Assembly (NCBI RefSeq): GCF_007018965.1
Contig: NZ_VJYZ01000001.1
Span: 1-64,000, forward strand
DNA length: 64,000 nucleotides
DNA from: Paracoccus marinus
GTDB lineage: Bacteria > Pseudomonadota > Alphaproteobacteria > Rhodobacterales > Rhodobacteraceae
Direction of reading: 5' to 3'
Below, piece by piece: positions 25,638 to 34,700 of this stretch (the first letter of the stretch is position 1; every line of letters begins with the position of its first letter). The translations under genes and the position numbers were made by a program. The notes below the pieces were generated by a model that searched no databases, was not told the origin of the DNA, and was given only the letters and a program-made list of their open reading frames with translations.

Positions 25638-25870
25638 CGCAGGCTCCTTTCCGCACGGGCGTCGGCGCGGGCGGACCCCCGTGCGACAGCGTGCAATATG
25701 CGCCCTGTCCGCGCAGGTGCAAGGCCGCGCGCCTGCTGCGGCCGCGACGGCACGCGCGCGAGTCGCCCGCCCGAACGAGAGGCGACCCGAGTTGGCATCA
25801 CGACTTGGCAGCACGCGCGCTTCTGTGTCATGAGCGCGAAGGTCCACTGTTACACAAGCGGGACGTTGCC

Positions 25871-27241
25871 TTGACCCCCGGACACACCCGCGCCAGCCTT
25901 CCCGCTTCGTCCGATGGCCCGCCACGGCCCGGGCAACCGGAACCGGGCCCTGCCGGGCAACCCGCCGAGGCGCGCGTGTTCCTGCTGCTGCAGGGGCCGC
26001 ACGGGCCATTCTTCGACCGGCTGGGCGCGCTCCTGCGGGCGGCCGGGGCGCAGGTCTGGCGTGTCGGCTTCAACGCCGGGGACGAGTTCTTCTGGTCGGA
26101 CCCCGCCCACTTCGTCCGCCACGACGCGCCTGCGGCGGACTGGCCGGCGCATCTGGACCGGCTGATCGACCGGCTGGGCGTTACCGACATCGTCCTTTAC
26201 GGCGACGTGCGCGCGATCCATGCCGCCGCCCGCGACGCGGCGGCGGCGCGCGGCCTCGTCCTTCACGTCTTTGAAGAAGGCTACTTGCGGCCGTTCTGGA
26301 TCAGCTACGAACGCGGCGGCGCGAACGGCCATTCGGCGTTGATGTCGATCCCGCTGGACCGGATGCGGACCGCGCTCGGCGGGCACGAATCCGAAATCTA
26401 CCGCCCGCCCGCGCACTGGGGCGACATGCGCCAGCACAAGTTCTACGGCGCGCTTTACCACTTCATGCTCCTGACCGCGAACGGGCGGTATCCGGGCTTC
26501 CGCAGCCACCGCCAGATCAGCGTCGCGCGCGAGTTCCAGCTGCACCTGCGCCGCCTGCTGCTGAGCCCGGCGTTCCGCTTTGCCCGCTGGGCGCGCGCCC
26601 GCCGCATCCGGCGCGGCGGTTTCCCATATGTGCTCGTCCTGCTGCAACTCGAACATGACGCGAGCTTCGTCGCCCATTCCGGCTATGCCCGCATGAGCGA
26701 CTTCACGGACGAGGTGCTGGACGCCTTTGCCCGCGCCGCCCCGCGCCACCACCACATCGTCTTCAAGGCGCACCCGCTGGAGGACGGCCGCGGCCGCGTG
26801 CGCGAGGCGATCATAAGTCGCGCCCGCGCGCTGGGGATCGAGGCCCGGGTCCATGTCGTCGATGGCGGCAAGCTTGCGGCGCTGCTGTCGCAGGCCCGCA
26901 GCGCCATCACCGTCAATTCGACCGCCGCCCAGCAGGCGCTGTGGCGCGGGCTGCCGGTGCTCGCGACGGGGCGCGCGGTGTTCGACAAGCCCGGCCTCGT
27001 CTCGCACCAGACGCTCGACGACTTCCTGCGCCACCCCGAACGGCCCGACGCGCGCGCCTATCGCGACTACCGCGCCTATCTTCTGGAAACGAGCCAGGTG
27101 CCCGGTGGTTTCTACGCCGCACGGTCGCGCGCGCACGCGCTGCGGCTGGTCGTGGACCTGATGCTGGGGCCGCACGACCCCTACGAGGCGCTGGAACACG
27201 GACGCGGGGCACACCGGCAACAGCTGGAAAACGATTCGTAA
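25871..27241 (+). CDS. kpsS: Capsule biosynthesis protein KpsS (beta-Kdo transferase)
   Basis: About 456 residues. The signature HVFEEGYLRPFWISYERGG identifies the KpsS/LipB family, which adds Kdo residues to the phosphatidylglycerol-based linker of group 2 capsules. A later glycosyltransferase-like site is VFKAHPLEDGRGR, followed by NSTAAQQALWRGLPVL. No ATG lies between the family-conserved region and 25691; TTG 25871 is the most plausible start, though an ATG at 25691 is in frame. Divergent from ribE, with wza-like and kpsC genes following on the same strand. Confidence 0.88.
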   Translation: MTPGHTRASLPASSDGPPRPGQPEPGPAGQPAEARVFLLLQGPHGPFFDRLGALLRAAGAQVWRVGFNAGDEFFWSDPAHFVRHDAPAADWPAHLDRLIDRLGVTDIVLYGDVRAIHAAARDAAAARGLVLHVFEEGYLRPFWISYERGGANGHSALMSIPLDRMRTALGGHESEIYRPPAHWGDMRQHKFYGALYHFMLLTANGRYPGFRSHRQISVAREFQLHLRRLLLSPAFRFARWARARRIRRGGFPYVLVLLQLEHDASFVAHSGYARMSDFTDEVLDAFARAAPRHHHIVFKAHPLEDGRGRVREAIISRARALGIEARVHVVDGGKLAALLSQARSAITVNSTAAQQALWRGLPVLATGRAVFDKPGLVSHQTLDDFLRHPERPDARAYRDYRAYLLETSQVPGGFYAARSRAHALRLVVDLMLGPHDPYEALEHGRGAHRQQLENDS

Positions 27242-27337
27242 CCAGAACGGGAAATGATGGAAGCCGCCGGATCAAGAGGCTAACGTCGCGAAAAGTTCAG
27301 GGCGCGCAGAATCGCCCCATGGGACAGGAGACAGGAC

Positions 27338-28516
27338 TTGACCACCGTATCCCCCGACCGCCCCGCTTTTGCCGCGCCGTCCGCAGGCGCGCGCGCGACC
27401 GCTGGACGTGCCGCACGCGTCGGCGCCCTTCTCGGCCTCACCCTGCTTGCCGCCTGCGGCCTGCCCCGATCGGGCCCCAACCGGAACGAGATCCTGCGCG
27501 GCGGCGAAGCCGGCGTCGGCAACGCCCACGTCGTGATGGTCAACGACCACGTCACCCGCGCCACCGCCTATTCGCCCAGCTACGGCTTCAGCAACGCCTT
27601 CCTGTCGGCAGGCCAGGTCGGCGCGGACGAGATCCGGCCGGGCGACGTGCTGGGGCTGACCGTCTGGGAAAACGTGGATGACGGCCTGCTCGCCTCGCTC
27701 GGCCAGTCGAACACGCCGCTGCAGGAATTGCAGGTGGACAGCGCGGGCTACATCTTCGTGCCCTACGCGGGCCGCATCCGCGCCGCCGGCAACAGCCCCG
27801 ACGCGCTGCGCGAGATCATCACCGACCGCCTGGGCAGCCAGACCCCCGACCCGCAGGTCACCGTGACCCGCGTCGCGGGCGACGGCGCGACCGTGTCGGT
27901 CATGGGCCGCGTGAACGGCCAGGGCGTGTTCCCGATCGAACGTCCGACCCGGACCCTGTCGGCCATGCTGGCGCGCGCGGGCGGCGTGTCGATCGACCCC
28001 GAAGTCGCGGTGGTCACCGTCAAGCGCGACGGCAACACCGGCCGGATCTGGCTCAAGGATCTGTACGAAAGCTCGTCGAACGACATCGCCCTGCGCCCCG
28101 GCGACGTCGTCCTGGTCGAGGAAGACCAGCGCAGCTTCACCGCGCTCGGCGCGCTCGGCGGCCAGACCAAGGTCCCGCTCGGCAGCGAGGAGATCGACGC
28201 GATCGAGGCCATCGCCCTTGTAGGCGGCCTGCAGACCCAGCTTGCCGACCCGACCGGCGTGTTCATCCTGCGCGACGAGCCGCAATCGGTCGCCCGCGCG
28301 GTGATGGGCCGCAACGACCTCTACGGCGACCAGCGGATGGCCTATGTGCTGGACCTGACGCAGCCAAACGGGCTGTTCATGGCGCGCGACTTCATGATCC
28401 GCGACGAGGACACGGTCTACGTGACCGAAGCCCCCTACGTTCAGTGGCAAAAGACGCTGGGCGCGATCACCGGCAGCGCGGCCACCGCGCGGACGCTGGA
28501 AACGCTGGGCAACTGA
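27338..28516 (+). CDS. Polysaccharide export outer-membrane lipoprotein, Wza/KpsD family
   Basis: 392 residues. A signal peptide ends in a lipobox (LLAACG, Cys at about residue 38). The Poly_export domain follows (RPGDVLGLTVWENVDDGLL, then VDSAGYIFVPYAGRIRAAGN), and two SLBB-type repeats (VSVMGRVNGQGVFPIERPT and TALGALGGQTKVPLGSEE). It forms the outer-membrane channel for capsule export. The start is TTG 27338, with GGAG eight bases upstream; no in-frame ATG precedes the signal peptide. Export ABC transporter genes (kpsMTE) are not in the window. Confidence 0.9.
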   Translation: MTTVSPDRPAFAAPSAGARATAGRAARVGALLGLTLLAACGLPRSGPNRNEILRGGEAGVGNAHVVMVNDHVTRATAYSPSYGFSNAFLSAGQVGADEIRPGDVLGLTVWENVDDGLLASLGQSNTPLQELQVDSAGYIFVPYAGRIRAAGNSPDALREIITDRLGSQTPDPQVTVTRVAGDGATVSVMGRVNGQGVFPIERPTRTLSAMLARAGGVSIDPEVAVVTVKRDGNTGRIWLKDLYESSSNDIALRPGDVVLVEEDQRSFTALGALGGQTKVPLGSEEIDAIEAIALVGGLQTQLADPTGVFILRDEPQSVARAVMGRNDLYGDQRMAYVLDLTQPNGLFMARDFMIRDEDTVYVTEAPYVQWQKTLGAITGSAATARTLETLGN

Positions 28517-28521
28517 GCCTC

Positions 28522-30540
28522 GTGACCTTCGACGACCTGCAAGCTGCCGGGGGCGATCCCCGGCAGCTTTTCGTTTACAGCGCCGGGTTCCTGCGCGCGC
28601 GCCGCATCCGCCGCATCCTCACGCTCGCCGGCTGGTCGCCAAGGTTCGGGATCCCCGGCCCGGGCGACGCGGTGGGTATCTGGGGGGCTAGCCCGACGGC
28701 ATGGCGCGGCCGGGCCGTCGCGCAAAGGTGCGGCGCGCAGCTGGTCACGGTCGAGGACGCGTTCCTGCGGTCGATCCTGCCTGGCCGCGCCCGGGGCCGC
28801 GTCGCGCGCCGCGGTCCGGTCGGGCTGATCGTAGATCCGCTCGGCCTGCATTTCGACCCCTCACGACCCTCGCTGATCGAGACGCTTGCGACGTCACCGC
28901 GCGCCGCCGCGCTGGAAACCGACGCGGCGCTGGCGATTGCCACCCTGCGCGCGGCGGACCTGTCCAAGTACAACGCCCACCTGCCCGGCGCGGCGCCGCC
29001 GCCGCCCGGCTACGTGCTGGTCGTGGACCAGACCGCCGGCGACGCCTCGCTGCGGGGCGCGGGGCGGGCACGGTTCCTGCAGATGCTGCAGGCGGCCCGC
29101 GACGAACATGCCGGCGCCCGCATCGTGGTCCGCACCCATCCCGAAACCGCATCCGGCCTGCGCGCGGGCCACCTGTCCGCCGCCGACCTTCGCGCGGGCG
29201 AGTCCGTCTGCGACGCGCCCGTGTCCCCTTGGGCGCTCGTCGGCAATGCCCGCGCCGTCTATGCCGTCAGCTCCCAACTCGGCTACGAGGCGCTGCTGGC
29301 CGGGCACCGTCCTCGGCTCTTCGGCCAGCCCTTCTATGCCGGCTGGGGCCTGTCGGACGACGAGGATCCGCTGCCGCGCCGCGCCGTTCCGGGCGTCACC
29401 GCCGATCGCCTGTTCGCCGCCAGCCACCTGCTGGCCCCGGTCTGGTACGACCCCTGCCTTGACCGGCTGACCGATTTCACCGGCGCGCTGCAGCAGATCG
29501 AGGCCGAGGCAAAGGCGTGGCGGCAGGACCACGGCGGGCATCTCGCCTACGGGATGCGGCTGTGGAAACGCCGCTTCATCGCCGACGCCTTCGGCGGCGG
29601 CGCGCCGGGCAGCGGCGGCGTCGGCTTCACCAGCCGCCCGTCGCCGGCCGTGACGCTCGCCTGGGCCAGCGCGGCCGCCGCCGTCCCCCAAGCCGCGCGG
29701 GTCGAGGACGGCTTCCTGCGCTCCCGCGGCCTTGGCGCGGCCCTGGTGCCGCCGCTGTCGCTGGTCGCCGACCGGACCGGGATCTACTATGACCCGACCC
29801 GCGAAAGCGACCTCGAGCGCCTGATCGCCGCACCCCTACCCCCCGACGGCGCGGTTCGGGCACAGCGGCTCGCCGCGCGCCTGCGCGATGCTGCGGTGAC
29901 GAAATACAACCTCGGCGGGGTGGTCCCGGACATCCCGTCCGACGGCCGCCGCGTGATCCTCGTTCCGGGCCAGGTCGAGGATGATGCCTCGATCCGCCTT
30001 GGCGCGGGGGCGGAGCGGACGAACCTCGACCTGCTGCGCCGGGTCCGGGACGAGAACCCGGGCGCGCTGATCGTCTGGAAACCGCACCCCGACGTCGAGG
30101 CCGGGCTGCGCCCCGGTGCGGTCGCGCCCGCAGACCTCGCGGGGCTTTCCGACGTGACCGCGACCGCCGCGCCCGCCGCCGCGTTGATCGACCTTGCCGA
30201 CGAGATCTGGACCATGACCTCAACCCTCGGGTTCGAGGCGCTGGTGCGCGGCAAGTCTGTCACGACGCTCGGCGCGCCGTTCTACGCCGGCTGGGGTCTG
30301 ACCCGCGATCTGGGTCCGGTCCCCGCCCGCCGGACGGCGCGGCCCGGGCTCGACGGGCTGATCCACGCCGCCCTGATCGCCTATCCCCGCTACATGGACC
30401 CCGTCAGCGGCCTGCCCTGCCCGGTCGAAACCGCCCTCGCGCGCCTGTCCGGCCCGGCGGCCCTGCCGCGACGCCCCGCGCTGCGGGTGCTTGCGAAGCT
30501 GCAGGGCCTGTTTGCCGGGTCAGCGTGGTTGTGGCGCTAG
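28522..30540 (+). CDS. kpsC: Capsule biosynthesis protein KpsC (dual-domain beta-Kdo transferase)
   Basis: About 672 residues built as two homologous halves. Each has the pattern VEDAFLRS / VEDGFLRSRGLG, then a segment ending KYN (LSKYNAH, VTKYNLGG), then VLVVDQTAGDASLR / ILVPGQVEDDASIR, VRTHPE / WKPHPD and GQPFYAGWGLS / GAPFYAGWGLT. This duplication is the hallmark of KpsC, which starts the poly-Kdo linker that KpsS extends. GTG 28522, six bases after the wza-like stop, is the likely start because upstream residues of the frame look unlike the family. The stop overlaps the convergent ribD by four bases. Confidence 0.92.
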   Translation: MTFDDLQAAGGDPRQLFVYSAGFLRARRIRRILTLAGWSPRFGIPGPGDAVGIWGASPTAWRGRAVAQRCGAQLVTVEDAFLRSILPGRARGRVARRGPVGLIVDPLGLHFDPSRPSLIETLATSPRAAALETDAALAIATLRAADLSKYNAHLPGAAPPPPGYVLVVDQTAGDASLRGAGRARFLQMLQAARDEHAGARIVVRTHPETASGLRAGHLSAADLRAGESVCDAPVSPWALVGNARAVYAVSSQLGYEALLAGHRPRLFGQPFYAGWGLSDDEDPLPRRAVPGVTADRLFAASHLLAPVWYDPCLDRLTDFTGALQQIEAEAKAWRQDHGGHLAYGMRLWKRRFIADAFGGGAPGSGGVGFTSRPSPAVTLAWASAAAAVPQAARVEDGFLRSRGLGAALVPPLSLVADRTGIYYDPTRESDLERLIAAPLPPDGAVRAQRLAARLRDAAVTKYNLGGVVPDIPSDGRRVILVPGQVEDDASIRLGAGAERTNLDLLRRVRDENPGALIVWKPHPDVEAGLRPGAVAPADLAGLSDVTATAAPAAALIDLADEIWTMTSTLGFEALVRGKSVTTLGAPFYAGWGLTRDLGPVPARRTARPGLDGLIHAALIAYPRYMDPVSGLPCPVETALARLSGPAALPRRPALRVLAKLQGLFAGSAWLWR

Positions 30541-31580
30541 GCCTCGGCGTCCACCGCCCAACGGTGCAAGATGTCGCCGCCAAGGTTGCGCGTTTCGACC
30601 AGCCGAAAGCGCGGCGCGTTAGCCAACCCGGTCATCTCGATCGGCGCGACAGCCGCGCGCCCGTCCCCGCCCAGAACGATCCCGGCGGTATACCCCACGA
30701 TCTCGTCCACCAGCCCGCCCGCAAGCAGCCCGGCCGCAAGCTGGCCGCCCCCTTCGCAGAACACCCGCGTGATCCCGCGCCGCGCCAACTCGGCCAAAGC
30801 CTCGTCCAGCGGCGGCGGCAGGACCCACAGCGGCCCGTGCATGTCGTCCTCGGCCGCCAGCTCAGGAATGGGGGCGGACGCGATCACCACGCGGACGGGC
30901 TGCCGCACCGGCCCGAACCCGCGCACGTTGAGTGCGGGCCGGTCGGCGCGCGCGGTGCCCGCCCCCACCATCACCGCGTCGTGGCGCAGGCGCATAGCAT
31001 GGACATGCCGCCGCGCCGCAGGGCCGGTGATCCACCGGCTTTCACCGGCCGCCGTCGCGATCCGCCCGTCGAAACTGGTCGCGAGCTTCAGCGTCACCAT
31101 CGGCCGCGCCCGCGTCACACGGCTCAGAAACCCGCGCTGAAGCGCCCAGGCGTCGGCCGCCCGAACGCCTTTGACGACCTCGACCCCGGCCGCCCGCAGC
31201 ATGGCGTGTCCCTGCCCGCTGACCCGCGGGTCGGGATCGGTCAGGGCGGTCACGACCCTCGCGATGCCGGCATGGATGAGTGCTTCGGTGCAGGGCGGCG
31301 TGCGGCCGTGATGGGCGCAGGGTTCGAGCGTGACGTAGGCGGTCGCGTCCCTCGCGGCGGCACCAGCCTGGGCAAGCGCCATGACCTCGGCGTGGGGACG
31401 ACCACCCGGCTGCGTCCAACCGCGCCCGACCACGCGATCGCCGGACGGGCCGCCGACGATGACGCAGCCGACCGCCGGGTTGGGCCAGGTGTTGCCCAGG
31501 CCGCGGCGGGCTAGCACCAGCGCGTGGTCCATGTGGCGCAGGTCGGCGCCCGTGGCCGGGCGGGCATTTGTCCGGTTCAC
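30537..31580 (-). CDS. ribD: Riboflavin biosynthesis deaminase/reductase RibD
   Basis: 347 residues. The N-terminal deaminase has the zinc motifs HAEVMAL and [16 protein letters not shown]; the C-terminal reductase begins near residue 150 ([21 protein letters not shown]) and contains [20 protein letters not shown]. It deaminates and reduces the first pyrimidine intermediate of riboflavin synthesis. The start is GTG 31580, overlapping the nrdR stop (GTGA), so the pair is co-translated. It is separated from ribE by the oppositely oriented capsule genes. Confidence 0.95.
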   Translation of the reverse strand: MNRTNARPATGADLRHMDHALVLARRGLGNTWPNPAVGCVIVGGPSGDRVVGRGWTQPGGRPHAEVMALAQAGAAARDATAYVTLEPCAHHGRTPPCTEALIHAGIARVVTALTDPDPRVSGQGHAMLRAAGVEVVKGVRAADAWALQRGFLSRVTRARPMVTLKLATSFDGRIATAAGESRWITGPAARRHVHAMRLRHDAVMVGAGTARADRPALNVRGFGPVRQPVRVVIASAPIPELAAEDDMHGPLWVLPPPLDEALAELARRGITRVFCEGGGQLAAGLLAGGLVDEIVGYTAGIVLGGDGRAAVAPIEMTGLANAPRFRLVETRNLGGDILHRWAVDAEA

Positions 31581-32041
31581 TCGTCCGAAGCTGCCGGGCG
31601 CAGCTCGCTTACGAACTTGTCGAAGTCGTCGGCGGCCTGGAAGTTCTTGTAAACGCTCGCAAACCGGACATACGCAACGGTGTCGATGCGGGCCAGGGTT
31701 TCCATCACGATCTCGCCGATGACCTTTGATCTGACGTCGGCCTCGCCCATGCTTTCCAGCCGCCGGACGATGCCGGAGATCATCTGGTCCACGCGCTCCT
31801 GTTCGACCGGGCGCTTCTGAAGCGCGATGCGGACCGAGCGGCTGAGCTTTTCGCGATCGAACTCCTCACGCCGCCCGGACGATTTCAGCACGACGAGGTC
31901 GCGCAGCTGCACGCGTTCGTAGGTCGTGAAACGGCCAGCGCATGCCGGGCAGAAGCGGCGGCGGCGAATGGCCACGTTGTCCTCGGCCGGCCGGGAATCC
32001 TTCACCTGCGTGTCGATGTTTCCACAAAACGGACAGCGCAT
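31577..32041 (-). CDS. nrdR: Transcriptional repressor NrdR
   Basis: 154 residues, normal length. Zinc ribbon MRCPFCGN...[16 protein letters not shown] (four cysteines), followed by an ATP-cone domain ([20 protein letters not shown]). It represses ribonucleotide reductase genes by sensing dATP/ATP. ATG 32041 gives the conserved N-terminus; upstream codons are not conserved. nrdR-ribD adjacency is widespread in Proteobacteria. I looked for an NrdR box upstream and did not find a convincing one. Confidence 0.96.
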   Translation of the reverse strand: MRCPFCGNIDTQVKDSRPAEDNVAIRRRRFCPACAGRFTTYERVQLRDLVVLKSSGRREEFDREKLSRSVRIALQKRPVEQERVDQMISGIVRRLESMGEADVRSKVIGEIVMETLARIDTVAYVRFASVYKNFQAADDFDKFVSELRPAASDE

Positions 32042-32185
32042 GTTTCCGAACTCCGCCAGCACCCCTTGCCGCAATGATAAAGCAGGAGGGCACCGCTTGG
32101 GTAGGACCCTTGTGGTGCTACAACATGCAGCGAATCGCATGTGGCAGGAATGCCGCGCGGCGAGCCTGCCGGATCGCCCGGCGGT

Positions 32186-32521
32186 TCAGCTGTCGCGCCA
32201 ATGGACCCAGTCGAAGTCGCGGACCCGCGCCGCCTCGGCCTGCGCGGCCGCGCGACCGCCCATGCGCTCGACCGCGGCGTCGAGAGGCAGCATCAGCTTC
32301 TGATCGGCATTGTCCTGCGGCACCACGATGGCGGTCACGTCGGGCAGGCCATGCGCCCGGAACCATTCGCTGACCGGCCCGAGCGCGTCGGCGATCGCCT
32401 GCTTGCCGGGCGTCTCGATCGATCCGGCGAGGTCGTCCTGCATCAGATAGTGGCTGCTGCCGTCGATGCGGCTGCGAAGCAGCGCGCGCACCACGTCGAT
32501 CTGAAAGGGCGTGAGGTCCAT
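32186..32521 (-). CDS. Conserved protein of unknown function
   Basis: 111 residues, acidic to neutral, mostly helical (QIDVVRALLRSRIDGSSHYL, KQAIADALGPVSEWFRAHGL, ERMGGRAAAQAEAARV). No domain recognised, no signal peptide or membrane segment. It lies alone between rmuC and nrdR on the minus strand, with short gaps of about 110 and 145 bp. Codon and base composition match the core genome, supporting a real gene. Confidence 0.65.
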   Translation of the reverse strand: MDLTPFQIDVVRALLRSRIDGSSHYLMQDDLAGSIETPGKQAIADALGPVSEWFRAHGLPDVTAIVVPQDNADQKLMLPLDAAVERMGGRAAAQAEAARVRDFDWVHWRDS

Positions 32522-32628
32522 CTTTTCTCTCCATTGTTCCGGCGTTCAATGCCGGGCCGACCGGCGGGTTCCCGACCGACCTGGGATGGCGTGGCCAGCG
32601 CGTGCGACGCCGCCGCGAACGTGGGAAG

Positions 32629-34020
32629 CTAGACCGGTCCCTCGATCTTCGCCCGGATCGTCGGCTCCTCGTGCCGATCATGATCCAGCGCCATGCGCTT
32701 TTGCGTTCGCGCGCCCAGTTCGCGCAGCATCTCGACCTGGCGGATGACGTTGCCGTTGCCGCGCGTCAGGCGGCCCATCGCCTTGTCATGGGCCTTGGCG
32801 GCGTTCTGGATCGCGTTGCCCGCGTCCTCCATCGCTTCGACGAAGCCCGCGACCTTGTCGTAAAGCGCGCCGGCGCGGCTCGCGATTTCCTCGGCGTTGG
32901 CTTGCCGCCGCTCGACCGTCCAGACGTGATCGACCGTGCGGAGCGTCAGCATCAGCGTCGTCGGCGTGGCAAGCCCCACGCGCTTGTCGAGCGCGAACGA
33001 CGCGAGTTCGGGATCGGCGCGCATGGCCTCGGAAAACGCGCCCTCGACCGGCACGAACATCAGGACGTAATCGACCGAACCTTCGGCCAGCGCCTCGTAG
33101 CCGCGCGCGGACAGGTCCACCACGTGACGGCGCACGGCGGCCGCGTGGCGGCGCAGAAGCTCGGCCCGGCGGTCGGGATCGTCGCAGGCGCAGGCTTCGG
33201 CATAGTCGACCAGGCTGACCTTGCTGTCTACGACCAGAACCCGATCGCGCGGCATCTTGACGATGACGTCGGGCCGCCAGCGCCGCCCCTCGGCATCGGT
33301 GTGGCTGGCTTGCACGACGTAGTGCAGCCCGTCCTCGAGCCCCGATTGCTCGAGGATGCGGGCCAGCACCATTTCGCCCCATGCGCCCTGCCGCTGCTTC
33401 TCGCCTTTGAGCGCGCGGGTCAGCGCGACGGCGTCCCGTCCGATTTCCTCGGACCGTCGATGCAGCCCCTCGATCTGCTCGCGCAGCGCCGCGTTCGCCT
33501 GCACGGTCGCGATGTTGCGGTCGGCAAGTTCCTTCTGGAATGTCTCGACCTGATCGCGCACGGGCTTGAGAAGCGCGGACAGGCGGTCGGCATGCGCCTT
33601 TTCAAGGTCCGCACCCTGCCGCCGCAGGCTGTCATCGGCCATCAGCCGGAACTGCGCGGTCATTTCCTCACGCAAGTCGCGCAGAAGCTTCAGTTCCCCC
33701 TGCGCTGCCGAGGCGTCCTTTTCCGCCGTCAGCCGCACGGTGGAGAGGTCGCGTTCCAGCGTCGCCTTGACCTCGCGCAGCTGGTGCAAGGCATCGATCA
33801 GCCCGTCGCGTTCCTCGGCCAGTTCGGCCAGTCGGGTTCGACCGGCGGTGGCGCCGGCAGCAAGTTCCACCTCGCGCAGCGCCGCTGCGTGCTCGGCCGC
33901 GCGCGCGGATTGCAGGTCGCGCAGCAGATCGGCGGCGCGTGCATTCGCGCGAACCAGCAGGATCAGGAAAAAGATGGCCGCGAGGCCGGCGGCGATCGAA
34001 AGGACGGTGACTGGCTGCAT
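32629..34020 (-). CDS. rmuC: DNA recombination protein RmuC
   Basis: 463 residues. An N-terminal membrane anchor (VLSIAAGLAAIFFLILLVRA), a long coiled coil (residues about 25-190, rich in Arg, Glu, Ala), then the RmuC domain with KGEKQRQGAWGEMVLARILE, PDVIVKMPRDRVLVVDSKVS (endonuclease-like fold with D...DxK) and VGLATPTTLMLTLRTVDHVW. Limits inversions at short repeats in E. coli. ATG 34020 starts the anchor; upstream codons of the frame are not conserved. Confidence 0.92.
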   Translation of the reverse strand: MQPVTVLSIAAGLAAIFFLILLVRANARAADLLRDLQSARAAEHAAALREVELAAGATAGRTRLAELAEERDGLIDALHQLREVKATLERDLSTVRLTAEKDASAAQGELKLLRDLREEMTAQFRLMADDSLRRQGADLEKAHADRLSALLKPVRDQVETFQKELADRNIATVQANAALREQIEGLHRRSEEIGRDAVALTRALKGEKQRQGAWGEMVLARILEQSGLEDGLHYVVQASHTDAEGRRWRPDVIVKMPRDRVLVVDSKVSLVDYAEACACDDPDRRAELLRRHAAAVRRHVVDLSARGYEALAEGSVDYVLMFVPVEGAFSEAMRADPELASFALDKRVGLATPTTLMLTLRTVDHVWTVERRQANAEEIASRAGALYDKVAGFVEAMEDAGNAIQNAAKAHDKAMGRLTRGNGNVIRQVEMLRELGARTQKRMALDHDRHEEPTIRAKIEGPV

Positions 34021-34142
34021 TGCACCCCAAGGTCGGCAAACCCACGCAGGCGGGCGTGGCAATTGCGTCCATGTTCCCGATTTGGTCCGAAACCTCAAGC
34101 CACCTCGCGGGTTGGATTGCGTAAAATCCAACGGAGTTTTCC

Positions 34143-34694
34143 ATGACCAGAACCGTCGCCGTTTTCGTCGGCTCGCTGCGCAGGGGATCGATCAACCGGC
34201 AGTACGCCCGCGTGCTCGAGGCGCTTGCCCGTGACCGCCTGAGCTTCGAGTTCGTCCGGATCGACGATCTGCCGCTTTATAACGACGACCTGTGGAGCGA
34301 CGGCGTGGCCCCTGATCCCGTGATGCGGATGAAGGCACAGGTGGCGGCGACGGCGGGCGCCCTGATCGTCACGCCGGAATACAACCGCAACGTTCCGGGC
34401 CTGCTGACCAACGCCTTCGACTGGTGCAGCCGTCCTTACGGAAAGTCCTCGCTGGCGGGCAAACCTGCCGCCTGCACCGGCACCTCGACGGGTGTCCTGG
34501 GCACGCTGGGGGCGCAGACGCACCTGAAGGCCGCGATGGACGGGCTGGGGCTGGTCGCCATCGGACAGCCGGAGGTCTATCTGCAGTGGAAGCCGGACGA
34601 TTACGACGACGCGACCTGCACGAACGACGCGACGCGCAAGCTGCTGCAATCGTTCGTCGATGCATTCGCCGCGCATCTGGACCGCTTCGCCTGA
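34143..34694 (+). CDS. NADPH-dependent FMN reductase family protein
   Basis: 183 residues with a flavodoxin-like fold: VAVFVGSLRRGSINRQYARV binds the FMN phosphate, ALIVTPEYNRNVPGLLTNAFDW is the family's central signature, and the final helix region follows. It probably reduces flavin or quinones with NAD(P)H (ChrR/SsuE-like). Divergent from rmuC; AACGGAG lies upstream of ATG 34143. Substrate unknown. Confidence 0.85.
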   Translation: MTRTVAVFVGSLRRGSINRQYARVLEALARDRLSFEFVRIDDLPLYNDDLWSDGVAPDPVMRMKAQVAATAGALIVTPEYNRNVPGLLTNAFDWCSRPYGKSSLAGKPAACTGTSTGVLGTLGAQTHLKAAMDGLGLVAIGQPEVYLQWKPDDYDDATCTNDATRKLLQSFVDAFAAHLDRFA

Positions 34695-34700
34695 GCCGCG

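Noticed and set aside
25638-25870. FMN riboswitch upstream of ribE
   Set aside because: I looked for the conserved RFN elements in the 230 bp between ribE and kpsS and saw none; the region is only GC-rich with a ribosome site.
23237-25874. Long plus-strand frames opposite ribB, ribE and the unknown gene
   Set aside because: Arg/Ala/Gly-rich antisense frames without motifs, explained by high third-position GC of the real genes.
32042-32185. NrdR box upstream of nrdR
   Set aside because: No pair of sequences close to the NrdR box consensus was found.
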